From NCBI GenBank assembly GCA_021464245.1, contig JADCRB010000007.1, positions 2,294,532 through 2,358,531 of the forward strand: a DNA stretch of 64,000 nt. The letters run 5' to 3'. Source of the stretch: Carallia brachiata. Taxonomy: Eukaryota > Streptophyta > Magnoliopsida > Malpighiales > Rhizophoraceae. The notes beneath the pieces are model-generated. The model did not search any database. It had not been told where the DNA came from and saw nothing but the letters and a program-made list of their open reading frames with translations. Shown one piece after another: positions 26,450 to 39,860 of this stretch (the stretch's first letter is position 1; the number at the start of each line of letters is the position of its first letter). The position numbers were made by a program, and so were the translations under genes.

Positions 26450-27575
26450 TTTTGTAATTTTGTATTATTTTAATATATATATTTTACATGTTGTATAAAA
26501 GATTTTTAATGTAGTCCATAATACTCTATATATAATATAAAAATATTATGTGTCCATTTGTTAAAAAAAAAAAAAAAGAGTATGTCAGTATGTCTAGACT
26601 TTTTTCTTTTTATTAAAAAAATAAATGTAATGTTTAAACGAGAAAAAAATCTATATTTCCATACTAGAGAATTAAGGTCATTTTTATATGGGGTATGGGA
26701 GAGGCTCGACTTGAATTGGGATGTCCTCAGCATGATCGCATCGGAATTTTGTCCTTGGCTCAAAAAAAAAAAAAAATAAGAAGTAGAATTTTTATTTCTT
26801 ACCCTTTATGGAATATTGGCTATTTCTTTTCTTATTTTGTTTTGGATGGGGCGCGAAAGGAAACAATTTATCTCTGTGAAAATGATAATTCATTTGAATT
26901 AACTCGAGAGTTCAACTATGTTGCATTGCATTGCAAGAATTGATGTTATACATTTAAAATAAGTTGACTACCTTGCTTCTCTCGTAGAAAATTCAGCTCC
27001 TTTTTTCTTTGATCCATTAGGATTGGTGCCAACAATTGATCATGGAAGAAAGGACTCACTAATCTAATCACTAACAAATGTTAACCTAGTATTGATATAA
27101 TAAAAAAGATACTAAACCAACACCACTCCCACCACACGAGCTACAGCTCGTCCACATTTCTATATACATTTTTTCCCGTTCTAAATCTAACGTAAAAGCC
27201 TCTCCTCATCGAGCTCTCCGTAATGAAATTTCCACTGACTACTTCCCCTAATATCCTCCTTTTACCATATCATGGGAGTTTATAAGAGATTCCAAAAGCT
27301 CGTTCGGAAGGCTGCTATGCCACACTTTCTTAATGGACCTTTCTTCCAAAGGAGCGGTAACATATGGTTGTCTCATACCTACACTTAATTCATTCATCTC
27401 CAGAAAAATTCATGAATGACAACAAAGAACTGATCAAATAACTAATTGAGATTTCAATAAATAAATACACAAAAATAGGAAATTCATCCTCTCACATAAA
27501 AGATAATATAATCACTAGAACCAAAAAATGAAACCCAAAAAATTCAAATAATTGTGTCACCATCAATTACATAAA
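26450..27575. repeat. Repeat segment U2, second copy of U1
   Basis: Diverged copy of 18885-19830 in the same orientation. It follows block A directly, which suggests that the original duplicated unit was U-RRP4-ABP1 and that a further unit once began here. Confidence 0.65.
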
Positions 27576-27579
27576 GAAC

Positions 27580-28522
27580 ACGAGAAAAAATTTATCACCT
27601 AATATGGTAGTATGATTAGTAATTTAGTGTATTTTTTTCCTCATTGGCTTAAGTTCGAGTTCCCACTATTGCGCTTTAAATTGTTATGAATGTTGTGTAC
27701 TGTGTACTATAGGTTTCAGATTTATTAATGCCGAGGCCGGATATGGGGAAGTCTTATTCGAACCTAATAGTTTTTGAATGATGTTCTCCCTGTAGAGAAG
27801 ATTAAATGTGATGATAACAGGTGACCCCAGCTTTTCCAATTTGCAAATCGCTAGAAACCATGATTATGCAATTGTTCTGATCATGCCCCATACATGAAAA
27901 CTCAAGATAACACGATTAACTACTGGAAAATTTTATCACAACGGGAAAAAAAAAATGATGAGCTACGAGACACAACACCATATATGATATCCTAATGCAA
28001 GCGACAAAAAAAAACTTCCATTCTGTTCTGCTGCAGCCTGCCAGAATCATGTCGGCATCACTTCGGAAAAGTCCTCGAACCAACTGCTCCACCAAGAGTT
28101 GCCGCTCCATCCTACGTTGCTGCCAACCGATAACAACTCAGAAGGGGCCATAGACCTTCGATCTACCTCCCACGACCATAAGAAGGTCCGGAGCTTAGCC
28201 CCACATCGTCGATTGGGGCAGTCTCTATCGCTGCCGCTTGCTCCGCTCACGCTGCCGTGCGTTTGAGGACATTGCTGGTAATCAATTTAGTGAGGGCTGC
28301 TTAGTAATTCCACTATATCAGTGGTTCTGTGATCCCACTTTCTCCCTAATTTGGGAAGAAAATAAGTACAGTACGACACCTTTACATTTTCCCCTTCTTT
28401 TCGCCCCGTTTCTTTCCCTCCTGAAAGTCAACGTTATCCAAATGGGTGAAAATTCCAGTCCACCCTGATTTTCTTTCTCTTTCATTTGTTTTTCCAGCAT
28501 TCTTCCCACTCCAAACAAACTG
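27580..28522. other. Unassigned region with a GC-richer patch
   Basis: Bases 28000-28270 are clearly richer in G and C than their surroundings, but no frame matches a family I recognise. The rest is AT-rich. Could be a promoter fragment or a gene relic brought in by duplication. Confidence 0.4.
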
Positions 28523-28658
28523 TTAGGGTTTTTGAGTGATTGGGCACAATTTTGGGAATAGAGAGGGGACAAGAGGGATAGCACTCTCGTTGAATCAAAC
28601 ACAGAAAATAAGACTATAAAAAGCTTTCAACAGCTGGAATCTTTGTATTCTAAGCTTA
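28523..28658 (+). pseudogene. RRP4 exon-1 fragment (third copy), start codon lost
   Basis: Begins with the same telo-box and leader as RRP4 copies A and B and follows exon 1 as far as the Ser-Lys-Leu codons after GGAATCTTTGTATTC. The start codon reads ATA. Further substitutions occur, for example CTCTCGTTGAATCAAAC for CTCTCTTTGAATCAGAC. Homology stops abruptly where LINE sequence begins. Confidence 0.85.
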
Positions 28659-29960
28659 CACTTCCTCTAGTTCTCTTATTAAGCCAAGTCTTGATCATCC
28701 AAGGGCCCTTGTTGAAGCTCGTCAATCTATTTCTTAATGTTCTCAATTTTAGCTCTTGAATTTTCCACTCATCTTCAGCTTAATTTAGTAGGAGCCATTC
28801 AAAAATTGTCTAATCTAACTAAAACTAAAAGCTCCTTGACCCATGAACATGCCCTTGCCAAGCCCCACGAACAACATCAGAGCAATCTGCAACCTCAAGC
28901 TACTTAGCCTCAAATCTAAATGCTTTGTTGGTCTTTCTTATGACATAGGAAGTATAGAGTACCAAGGGGTTGTGGTCAAACCCAATACGAGTTTCATGAA
29001 GAAGAATAGCATTTGGATAAATTTTCTCCCATTCAACCTTCACAACAGCCCTATCCAGTCTTTCCTCTAATCTCTGTCACCTAGATTGTCTATTTGTCCA
29101 CGTGAAATGACTTCCCTTAAAACCCATGTCCCTCAGCGAGCAATCATTCAAAAAATTCTGAAGTAAATTCGCAAGTCCCCTATTGATTGGTTGCTTGCCC
29201 TTCTTCCCTAAACTGGAACTACTGCATTAAAATCCCCAATTACAAGCCATAGAATTCCCTCAGGTTTCAACAACGATCTTACCTCATCCCAAACACTACC
29301 CCTTTTTTTCTCTTGGAACGGGCTCCATACACACAGGTTAAACTCCAACAAGTGCAACAATCGGTTGTAGAACATTCCATCTGGAAATAATTTTTGGTTT
29401 GGCAGAGAAACTTGATATTTATCTCTTACTTCCAGATTTGCCACCTAACTTGCTTTTCGAGTCAAAAAAAAAAAAAAAAAATGCCTTTGAAAAGCGACAT
29501 GCTTTTTAAGGTGATCCACATAAAATCCTCTTATTCTTGGTCTCCACAAGAAAAATAATGTCTCAACAGGTATTGATGGATGGGTTTTCGAAAAGCTCAA
29601 ACTATAAAATGCTATCCAATCCCTTGACAATTACATGTCAATAGGATCATTGGAACTCGAGTAGCCGTAAGCCAGCCACCATTGCATTTTTATCATTCTA
29701 ATCTCGAAGAGATTCTTTAGCGAGAGTTGTTGAAGGAGCTTTATCAAGCTCTTGTTGAGGCAAAGGGGAAGTTCCATCGCAAGAGGGGGGACTATATGGG
29801 TCTAAAGAGGATAAACACACTACTACACGTGCTAATTCTTTTAGATTAGTTAAAGTGAAGTGTGGTTTCTTTTGGGAGAAGGGGGCTAGTGGGCTTGTTT
29901 TTTGGAGGTCTTTTAGGGAGGTCTTAATTCTTTGAGATGAGCTAAGCAATTAAATTTAGT
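28659..29960 (-). mobile_element. Degenerate LINE (non-LTR retrotransposon) fragment
   Basis: Read on the minus strand, 29444-29208 encodes part of an L1-type endonuclease ending WLVIGDFNAVV, where GDFN is the characteristic motif. It continues through LRDMGFKGSHFTWTNR and the ERLDRAVV...W region to IGFDHNPLVLYTSY and NKAFRFEAK at about 28970-28880. These are the successive landmarks of LINE endonuclease domains. Several stops and frame changes make it non-functional. No reverse transcriptase is recognisable: the lower end is truncated against the RRP4 fragment. The upper limit is uncertain. Confidence 0.8.
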
Positions 29961-30112
29961 ATGTTCGTTTGGTGTAGTATTGGATCTTTTAATTGGGCTA
30001 GCTGGGTTTACTAGATATAGGGGCTGCTTTTGGTGGGGTGAGAGGTAGTGGTTCTAAGATTTGGGCTATAGGCCTCCTTTCCTTTTTTCGCATAAGTCTG
30101 GAGGATTGGGGT

Positions 30113-31022
30113 TAGGCATGTCAAATGAGCTGTGCTTTGAAGCACACTTATTTTGTGTCGTACATTGACACGGCTCATTTATCTTTCATGTTGTGTCGTA
30201 TCGTGATTAAAAATTTAGATAATAAGTCCGATACAGTTCATAAGTCCAAACAGTACAGGCTCGTGTCGTGCTGTGCTTGGACCGCTCACTATGTCGTGCC
30301 CGTACCACTCACCGTGTCGTAATTGGGCGGTTTACCTTATCGTGTCTAAGTTATTGATCGTGTCTAAACTGTAATGTGTTTAAGTGATTGATCATACTTA
30401 AATCAAGTCATACCTATATCATTCATCGTTTTTAAATAGTGTCATGCATTTTTATAAATAAATAAATATAAAATTTAAGTGAAAGATAAAAAAGAAATAT
30501 TACTTTTTCGTTATTACATATTTTAACTTAATATTTAAAATAACCAATTACAAAAGTAAAATATTAAATTTTTAACCAAAAAAATGCAAATAAAATATTA
30601 TATCACCTATAATTTTTTGTTGAAATTTAAATAAATATTATTTATAACTTTTGTAATTCATTATTTAAAAAAAATAAATAAATAAATTTTATGAAATGGT
30701 GATGTATTCTTTTCTATTAAATAAAAATTAAAAATAAAGAAAATATGTAAACCATTACACTCAGGATGATAGAAGAAGTTAATACTTTTATTCCCATAAA
30801 TCATGATTCCAAGCTTACTGCCTACTCTTCTTTTTTTGATTTTAAATTCATTTTTAAAACGGCTTGTATTGGCCCTGTTTATGGGTCGTGCATGGCCCAC
30901 CATGGCCATGCTCGGCCTAGCTAAAGCTCTAATATTAGTTATGCCTACCCCGAACACAACACCATATAATGCAGGCCGTGGCCAATTCCAGGTTGGGCCG
31001 GTGGCCCCCGTTGACATGTCTA
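30113..31022. mobile_element. Non-autonomous hAT-like element
   Basis: About 910 bases bounded by inverted ends TAGGCATGTCAA (left) and TTGACATGTCTA (right), a common plant hAT-type terminus. Flanking 8-mers ATTGGGGT (30105-30112) and GTTGGGAT (31023-31030) match at 6 of 8 positions, consistent with an aged 8-base target duplication. The left part carries repeated TCGTGTCG-type motifs. No transposase is encoded. Confidence 0.75.
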
Positions 31023-31030
31023 GTTGGGAT

Positions 31031-31417
31031 TAAAGAGGCCAAGTTTATTACCCTCTTGAGCCCGTCTTTCCTCTGCGTATTCTAGGTGCACTGGGCGGGG
31101 TTCTCCTCAATCACGGCGCTTGTCGGTCGGCTCATCGTCAATCACTATCCGCCGTCACCTAAGTTTGGTTAATGACATTACGTTGAGCAAACTGATCGTT
31201 CCTTCTCAAGGTCAGATCTATTCTCGTCCATTCTCCAAATTTATTTTATTTTGCCTGCCCTTAGGACCTGAACCCTCTTCACTATTAAGACTTTGGCATG
31301 ATTTCTCTGAGCGTCTTAGGACTCCACACAGATAGCAGAACTCAGGCACTTGCTAATACAAAAACCTCACCCATTCACATGATCCATCTGCTTGTTTGTT
31401 GTTGTAACATCTCTTTA
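31031..31417. other. Unique sequence upstream of block B
   Basis: Moderately GC-rich compared with surroundings and not shared with block A. Presumably serves as the upstream region of RRP4-B. No gene recognised. Confidence 0.4.
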
Positions 31418-31452
31418 TTAGGGTTTTTGGGTGATTCGGCACAATTTTGGGA

Positions 31453-33970
31453 ATGGAGAGAGGGACGAGAGGGATAGCGCTCTCTTTGAATCAGACGCAG
31501 AAGATAAGACTGCAGAAAGCTCTGCAACAGCTGGAATCTTGTATTCTAAGCTCAATTCGAACGCCGCCGTCACCGTTGCCGACACTATCCCCATCAACCA
31601 CGAGGACAGCATTCTCAAGTACCTTCCGTTCCCCCCTCTTAATTTTTTCCTAGCGCTCAATTTCTAAGTTTTCGATCACTTAAATTTATACTTTTTTTTT
31701 TTTTCGGTGGAGGATAATTTTAATATGCTAACAAAGCGTTTTGTTTCTGATCAATTGAAGGGGGCATGGCACCTTCGAGCGCGACGGTGAAGTGGCCGCC
31801 ACGCTGTGTGGAGTGGTGGAGCGTGTCAATAAGCTTATCTACGTACGCACCCTACGCGCTAGGTACTTTTTTTTTTTTTTTCAACAAAAAATGTTATTAT
31901 TTATGAAGTATGGCCCGGTTTTTGCTTTTTAGTATGGCATTTTTGCGTAACCACCGGTTGATTTTTAGGTACAAGCCGGAGATCGGAGATATTGTCGTTG
32001 GGCGGGTTGTTGAGGTATTATCAAAGATTTTTAGTAAATTTCAGACATACACACATATATGGTAAATGTGTCTTGATTTCTCCATTCGTAATGTATTATT
32101 TTTCAGGTTGCTCAAAAATGCTGGAAATTGGAAATAAATTTCAGCCAAGATGCTGTTTTGATGCTTTCTTCGATGAATTTGCCTGATGGCATTCAGGTAT
32201 GGATCTCTTAGCTTCTTAGTTTTTTTAATCATGTTGGGTTTTGTTTTGGTCTTGTATTCTATTGTTTGTAGCCATTGATTGCTTACATAATTTGCTGAGA
32301 CCTTTATCATAAAAAAGTACTATAGTCACAAATTTAATGATTGAAATGAATAACAAGCAAGTCGATGCATGAAATTTTAGATGTTCTAGCAGTGTGATTT
32401 GTATATCCTGGCTCCATGCTTTACAAGTTTCAGCTGCTGTGTGGAGCCCTTTGTAAAATGCTTCTGTGGAATGGTCGAAGTGAGCTAAAATTTCAATGTA
32501 AATTGACTGAAGTTCGGTCCAAAACCTGCCTGAGACTCTAGTGTTTTTATCTACTGAACACAAGACTTCTCATTCATATGTAACAGCTATAGTGTTGCTT
32601 TGCTGCTTGATTGACTAAATTTGCTTGGCCTTTATGATTTTGTGATTGCTAGAGGAGGCGGACTGCTGTGGATGAACTCAACATGCGCAGCTTTTTCGGG
32701 GAGAATGATCTTGTGTGTGTAAGTTCAGACTGACTCATTTTCTCTCATTGCTGGTAATGCCATTATATGTGACATTTAAATCTAATATGAAGAAGGTGAA
32801 AAAATTCATATGATAATAACATTTTAATTTTCCTTATTCCAGGCTGAAGTTCGTAATTTTCAGAATGATGGTAGCTTACAACTGCAAGCGAGAAGTCAAA
32901 AGTATGGAAAGGTTTGCTTCGCATAAGAATTTCTTAATTGTATGCTGTGCTTTACCGTATAAAGTCCTGGCAATGGCTGGTTTATATATTTGAATAGAAA
33001 TGATAACCATAGCAGGGTAGCCATGTAAAAGTCAAAATGAACGTAGATGTAAGGAGATCTTGAATCAAGAGAGTGGGAAGTTAATCTGGCTTTTCTATTG
33101 ACTTCTTTTTTCCTACCTTTTTCTGGAGAAGAGTAGGCACTTGTTGGGTATCATGCCTTAATATCACCAGCTCAGGAGGATAAGCTGTGTGCGAAAATGA
33201 CATAAATGGTATTGATGGTACTCAGAGAACGTAAGAGATCATCAGCTTATTATAGCTTATGAATTAGCATATTTGGTGTATGTAGACGTGTTTCCTATTC
33301 TTTTAGGTTTTCATTTAATATTCTAGCATAATTGTTTTCCTTCTCTAAATGTTGCAGTAATTCACAATATACATGTAACCTGCTGCTGTAAATTTTCATT
33401 TTAATATACATTTTCTTGGCACTTTGGTGGAACAATGCCAAATTCAGCAAGCGTTTCATGTTGTGTATTCGACATTCTTTGAGTTTGTTACTAAAATATT
33501 GTTAATTCGCATTACAGCTTGAAAAGGGCCAATTGCTTAAAATATCTCCTTATCAAGTGAAAAGACAGAAACAACATTTCCATCATATGGAGCAGTATGG
33601 AGTTGACTTGATACTTGGATGTAATGGGTTTATCTGGGTTGGTGAACATGTTGAGGCCAGAGACAGTATGGTAGAGGACCAAATAAACAGTACTGAACAA
33701 CAAAATTCTCAATCCAGCAGAATGTCAGAGGACACACCAATCGAGACAAGGCAAAATATTTGTCGGATAGCCAACTCTGTCCTCGTTCTGTCAAATTTAG
33801 GCTTCAATTTAACTTTAGAAATAATATTGGAGACTGTTAACTTGAGCATCAAGCTGAATCTTGGTCTAGATGAGATGCTCGGGTCTGAGTTGCATGTCTC
33901 GGTAGCAGAGAGAGAGGCAGAACGGCGCAGTTCATTGACAAAAAGAAGTGATGATGGCCAGGATATTTGA
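31453..33970 (+). CDS. RRP4: Exosome complex subunit RRP4, copy B (frameshift in exon 1)
   Basis: Exons: 31453-31618, 31761-31862, 31969-32014, 32107-32196, 32653-32718, 32843-32911 and 33518-33970. Exon 1 is one base shorter than in copy A: TTT reads TT at about 31540, so the frame is lost after residue 29. All later exons keep splice sites and frame, including the KH domain with GCNGFIWVG and the segment LEIILETVNLS that is broken in copy A. Differences from A include Arg to Cys in QKRWKLE, and a one-base change near the end that replaces the Lys-rich tail with RSDDGQDI. It may be a pseudogene, a young duplicate, or intact with a sequencing error. Confidence 0.9.
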
Positions 33971-34781
33971 GTCAAGAGTTAATGGTGCTCCGTCTTCTTA
34001 ATGTGCAGAATGAGGATCAGTTTTCTGTGGAATACGGATGCATGGAATTAACAAGTTAGGCAGCCAACATCATGGCGTCTTACGTAAACTGAGTTACAAT
34101 GGTGTGGTTTGTTGGCCTTGATCATGTTGATTGCAAATTCATGGAGACAAGCTCACATATGATTCTGATTCATAATCTAACAGAAAATCTGTCATCATTC
34201 TATTTGGATTGCTTTTTGCTCTGGCTTACATATGAAACGAATTAATGAATGATTTGTGGTTTGGAATGAACTCAATTAAGGTATTCTCGCACCAGCCGGA
34301 AAAGTGACCGTTAGTTTTGTGAAAAACATCTACTTCCTTAACTAAGGCCATTGGATCTTTATGTTACTGCATCTCAGCCTTTTCGCTTAATTCGTGTCCA
34401 AAATTGAATCAGTCGTCTTTTTCAATGTTGCAGTGAGGCTTGCTTAGAGTCATATTGTAGCATAGCGAGATAAATCTGGTCTGGAAGTAGCTCGAGAGAG
34501 AGATGTAGCTCGGGTAAATTTGATTTTGCCAGGAAAGTCCATTTACACATGTAGAGCATGTTTTATACTCACAAATATATCACAAAAGTTTCCTGCACAA
34601 TTTCAAAATTTTGGATCATGCACATAATTTGATAATACACAAGCTTTGATTTCTAAACTGAAGTTGCTATATCAAGTAAACGCCATCTATTCTTCACTTG
34701 GTGTAAAAACTTCCACATTAATGTACTGATACAGAACAGAAATCATGTGCTAGCAATATGTATATGCTTGGCTCCAAATCA

Positions 34782-34919
<138 letters not shown>

Positions 34920-34988
34920 CTAAGATCATCACAGAAGACCAAGGAGAATTGAAAAAAAAAAAAAAACAAAAACAAAATGAAATGCTTA

Positions 34989-36405
34989 AGGGTCTGTTTG
35001 GAGATTCTGTCAGTTTTTTGTTTCTATTTTTCATTTTCTGTTTTTTTGTTTTTGCTGTTTGCTGAATTTTTGTATTTATTGCTGTCAATTTTTGTTTTTT
35101 TTTTTCTATAAGAATAAAAAAATAGATAGAAAAAGGATAATGAGAGAAATGGTAAAAAGAGTATAAATAGAGAAAAAAATGGGAGAGAGAGAGAGAGAGA
35201 TAGAGAGGGTAGAGAGAGAATGAGTAGAGAGAATGGTAGAGAGAAAAAAAGGATAGAGAGAGAGAATGACAGAAAGAGAAAGGGTAGAGAAAGAATGAGT
35301 AAACAGAATAGTAGATAGAGAAAAATGAGAGAGAGATGGTAGAGAGAGAATGAGTAGAGTAGATGACAAAGAGAGAAAAGAGAGAGGGTAGAGAAAGAAC
35401 AAGCAAAGAGAATGATAGAGAGAAAAATGAGAGAGAGGGTAGGGAGAAAATGAGCAGAGAGACTGGTAAAACAAAAAAAAAGAGAGAAAGTCTGGGTCGA
35501 GAGAGAAAAAGGAGAAAAAGAGGGTAGAGAGATAATAGTAGAGCGAGAAAAAGGAGAGAGAATGTGGGTAGACAGAAAGGAGAGAGAATCTGGGTAGACA
35601 GAAAGGAGAGAGAATCTGGGTAGACAGAGAATGGTAGAGAGAAAAAAGAGAGAGAGAGAGAGACAGGGCAGAGAGAAAACGAGTAGAGAGAATGATAGAG
35701 TAAGAAAAAAAAGTGAGAATAGTAGAGAGAGAAAAATGAGAGAGAGAGCGGGTATAGAGAGAATGAATAAAGAGAACGGTTAAGGGAGAAAGAGGAGAGA
35801 GAGAGAGTGGGTAAAGGGAGAATTAGTAGAGAGAATGGTAGAAAGAGAAAAAGCAGAAACAGGGTAGAGAAAGAATGAGTAGAGAAAGAAAAGAGAAAGA
35901 GAGAGAATGGTAGTGATAGAAAAAGGGCAGAGAGGGTAGAGAGAGAGAAAAGAGAGAAAGGGTAGAGAGAGAATGATACATATAGAAAAAGGAGAGAGAG
36001 GCTAGAGAGAGAATAAGTAGAGAGAGAAAATAGAGAGAGGGTAGAGAGAGAATGGTAGAGATAGAAAAAGGAGAGAGAGGGTAGAGAGAGAATGAGTAGA
36101 GAGAGAAAGAGTAGTGAGAGAAAAAATATAGAGGGATAGAGAGAGGATGAGTAAATAGAGATAAGGTAAAGAGGGTAGATAGAGAAAGAACAGCTTGTGA
36201 GAGAAAGTATAAAAAAAGGTGAAAAACAAAATCAGAAAGTTAGTTTTTATTGTTTTCCTAATTTGTTTTTTTTCTTTCAAAAACACTTTTAACTTTTCAA
36301 CAAAAAAAATAGAAAACAAAATTAATAACAAACATGTTTTCTGTTTTTTTTTTGTGAAAAATAAACAGAAAACAAAAAATAAAATCTATTTTAAACGGGA
36401 ACTTC
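34989..36405. mobile_element. 1.4-kb MITE-like insertion filled with GA-rich repeats
   Basis: Present in ABP1-B intron 4 and absent at the equivalent site of copy A, where GCTTACTTATTG is uninterrupted; the insertion falls between the two CTTA. Ends are imperfect inverted repeats: the left end begins GGTCTGTTTGG and leads to TTTTTTGTTT, and the reverse of the right end begins GTTCCCGTTT and also leads to TTTTTTGTTTTCTG. The interior, 35105-36200, is a purine-only array of GAGAGAGAATGAGTAGAGA-type variants. Confidence 0.75.
35105..36200. repeat. Purine-rich (GA) satellite-like array, about 1.1 kb
   Basis: Degenerate tandem units such as GAGAGAATGGTAGAGA with almost no C and little T on the plus strand. 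Antisense open frames rich in Ser-Leu-Tyr are translation artefacts of this repeat. Confidence 0.9.
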
Positions 36406-37500
36406 CTTATTGCAGTGATGGATGGATGAATGGTGAAAAAATAAAAATTTTAAAAAAAAAGCTAAGGATACCTAACAGAAACATTCCATTGACCTGGTGG
36501 GCCTGAATATGCATGGTGGAACATATTGTATGAAAAAAAATGATAAGTAGATGGCAAGACAATTACTTCTGTTGTAATGACAAACTACACTGTGAACACA
36601 TAAAAAGATAGTTACCATGTACAACGGACAGCGATAAGCAATAGTACCTGGAACTTATGAAAGAACATAAAATTTCCTTTTGCCTATGAGCCCTGGCCAA
36701 CCAACAAGATTTTATGATGCACAAAGCATCATCAGATTTGCTTCCCACAACGAAGGGGAAGAACAAGAAGACAGTGAAAGGAACTTAGATGGTAGTTGGA
36801 CTTTGGCTTATCACATAAGCATCCATCTTTTTATAAACCTTGATACTTTCTAAGAGGATGGTGCTTTTAGAATAAGGAAACCAATGGATCGCCAGATCAG
36901 GCTGAATTACTTCCCTCTGAAAAACTTGGAGATAATTTCTAAAATGTATGATACAGTGATAATCAGTAACTGCAAAGACACAAAACTTTAGGGTTTTACA
37001 CGAGGTTTAACATTGTGGCGCTTACCAGCATTTACATAGAACACCCACTAGACCTGTACAAGGTCACTGGACACAAGTTGAATGCATGGACATTGAAACC
37101 TCAAAGTAATATAAATGGTGCTAGAGAGGCAAAAATAATACATACACTTTCACTGGTGGACGAGATATTATAGCAAGCACTTGCAAGTCCTCAAATTCAT
37201 TTGTATTCCAGACCTAAAATAAGATAAGAAGACAACTGCAAGAGGAAAGGTAAAAAGGATGTCATCGAGCCAGCACTGTTTAACCAGAGAGAAAATACTA
37301 ACTGGTATGTAAACATGAAGTAGAAGCAAGAGCTTATAAATAAGAAATGTTGCTCAAGCCAGACACATCTGACCTATTCTGGCGTCGAACAGTAGCAATT
37401 GTTGAATCATAGTTACACATTATGCACAAGTAATTTGAAATAATGGAGATTTAAGCCATAGATCCCACCGATTTCTCAAAATAGTTGATCAACAAAATTA

Positions 37501-37785
<285 letters not shown>

Positions 37786-39079
37786 CTAAAAAAAATCCAA
37801 AAACCACTAAAGTTCTTCAAAGCAGATAATTTTCACCTCTAGCTTGTCAACAAAAATCCTTTTCGCATCCGGCTATATCTAAGTATTCAGTATTGTATAG
37901 TGACTTAATTTTCCAACCTAATACAATCACATCAGAAAAAAAAAGTATTTACTGCATACATCAAGAACAAAAAAAAAAAGAAAAAAGAAAAAGCTAATGT
38001 ACCCATTTGCTTTCACACTCGCATTCACATAAATAGCACAAGAAATTACATAAATAAATAAATAAATTCATGGAAAACCCAGATTCCAGAATTGAGCGCA
38101 AGACCTCTTTGAGGCCGTGGAGGACATAACCAGCAACAGATTAGACTGTCGTACTACAATTCAACTAAAATTAGTTTGGTTTCTGACAAGAAAGCCTAAA
38201 GAGCGGAAAGGGAAAAAAAAAAATATTAAGCACAAATAAAGACAATTAAACAGTGTAATTCGGAGCCCAGAGCTTACTTTTGATTGAGCAATGAGAGGCT
38301 CTAGTGGTTGCAGAAAACCCCAGAAAGCTGAACAGAAAGGCTAAAATGAGAGGTCCCCTTCCCATTTTTTCACCGCCTTTATCGCTTCGTTTACTCCAAA
38401 TTATTGCCAGCAACCGGTTGGTCTTGCCCTGCTAAAAATGCTGCGTGTGGATCGCTTGCACTTCCGACGTCGCCTTTGAGCTCTATAAATATAATCATCC
38501 CTCAAAAAATGAAAGTCATACTTTCCTCGAGGAATCAAAAAAAAACGCGAAGTACCAGAATTCTAAATTGTACTAAAAATAATTGTGAATTTAGTAATCT
38601 TTTTTTTTTTTTTTGAGAGGAAGTGAATTTAGTAATCTTGATAGAATAAAGATTATTGGAAACACTAAGGAAAAATATGCTGTTTAGGGATGTTAGATTA
38701 TTAAAATTATATTGAATTACAAAAAGCTCATGATAATCCAAAAAGAAGAAGGGAGTGAATGTCGTGTGTGGCATTCCTAAATTTTTTTTTTTTTTTTAGC
38801 AAATTGGAAGCCTAAAATTTGAATATTATGAGAGTTGCCTTAGCATTTTTTTTTTTATGTAAATTGTTCAAATTGAGTTTGATTTGCTTCCCAAATTTTT
38901 TGATTTTTCATTGTTGCCCCGTCTCCTTTAACTTTTTTAGACATGTTTTTGGGGAAAAAAACTTTTATTGACTTTAATTGCTTGCATCAATTTTTTTTTT
39001 TTTTTGTGTTGTTTAATTGTAGACTAACTTGGCACTGAAATCTAATAAGTAACAAGTGAGTTGATTTAGACACCGTTAA

Positions 39080-39860
39080 CATTTCTTGTTGTCCTCCAAC
39101 AGTAATCTAAATCTTTCGCGGTTTACTTTTATTGGGTTTCCGTTTGTTTCTTTCGTCTGTCAAGGTCCAATTTTCTAATTTCATTGGAGAGGTTTTCTTG
39201 TTCGTTAGTTTTATGTTTATTTATTGCTTGCGTTTGTTGAGGCCGTGAACCAATTAACGTTGGGAGCAGCAATTCTGTTAAGTTCACTGTTGAGTTCTTT
39301 TTGAGGAAGACGGGCAACTTACATTTGACTTCACTTGCATATCGCAATAATTTGGCTCGATTATAGAATAAGTTATTCTTCTTCTTAATTTCACGTGCGA
39401 ATGTCTCAAGTAAATTTTTTTTTCGGCCTTAGGCAGGTAGGAAGATGATACCACTGCTCCAGGTTAGCTTATTTGTTAACTTACTTTAGGTTCAATGGTT
39501 CCAATGAAATTCAACTCAGTTCTTCTCAGTAACTTGATTGTACTGCTATTGATTGTGGGGTTTACCATTTTGTACCTCTCGATAATATTCACAGGTTGTG
39601 GCTGTCTGCGGCAAAAATAGCCACTTAAATGAATGATGTGATTTACGTGGTTTTTTGGTTATTTTTTTTATTTCCCGCAGCTTCTTTGATCAATAGGAGT
39701 TTAGTTTCTCTCGTTGATTCGGTATAATGTTGCACCTGAAATAGGCGAATTGTTCATGCAAACTCATCACCTTCAAGACCATTTTGTTCTTTATCTGGTA
39801 AATTTGTATCTAGGTTAATTATGCAAAATTCTTCTTGGAGGTGTGGTTCTCTACAAACTT
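39080..39860 (+). pseudogene. PIEZO 5'-end fragment alpha (intron 1, exon 2 and start of intron 2)
   Basis: Aligns with 52940-53620 of PIEZO. Shared text includes CATTGGAGAGGTTTT, CTAATTCTGTTAAGTTCA-like sequence, the exon-2 region (TTTCTCTCGTTGAT) and the exon-end text CTGAAATAGG. Exon 2 has lost about 18 bases and is out of frame; exon 1 is missing. It starts about 95 bases after block B. Confidence 0.8.
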
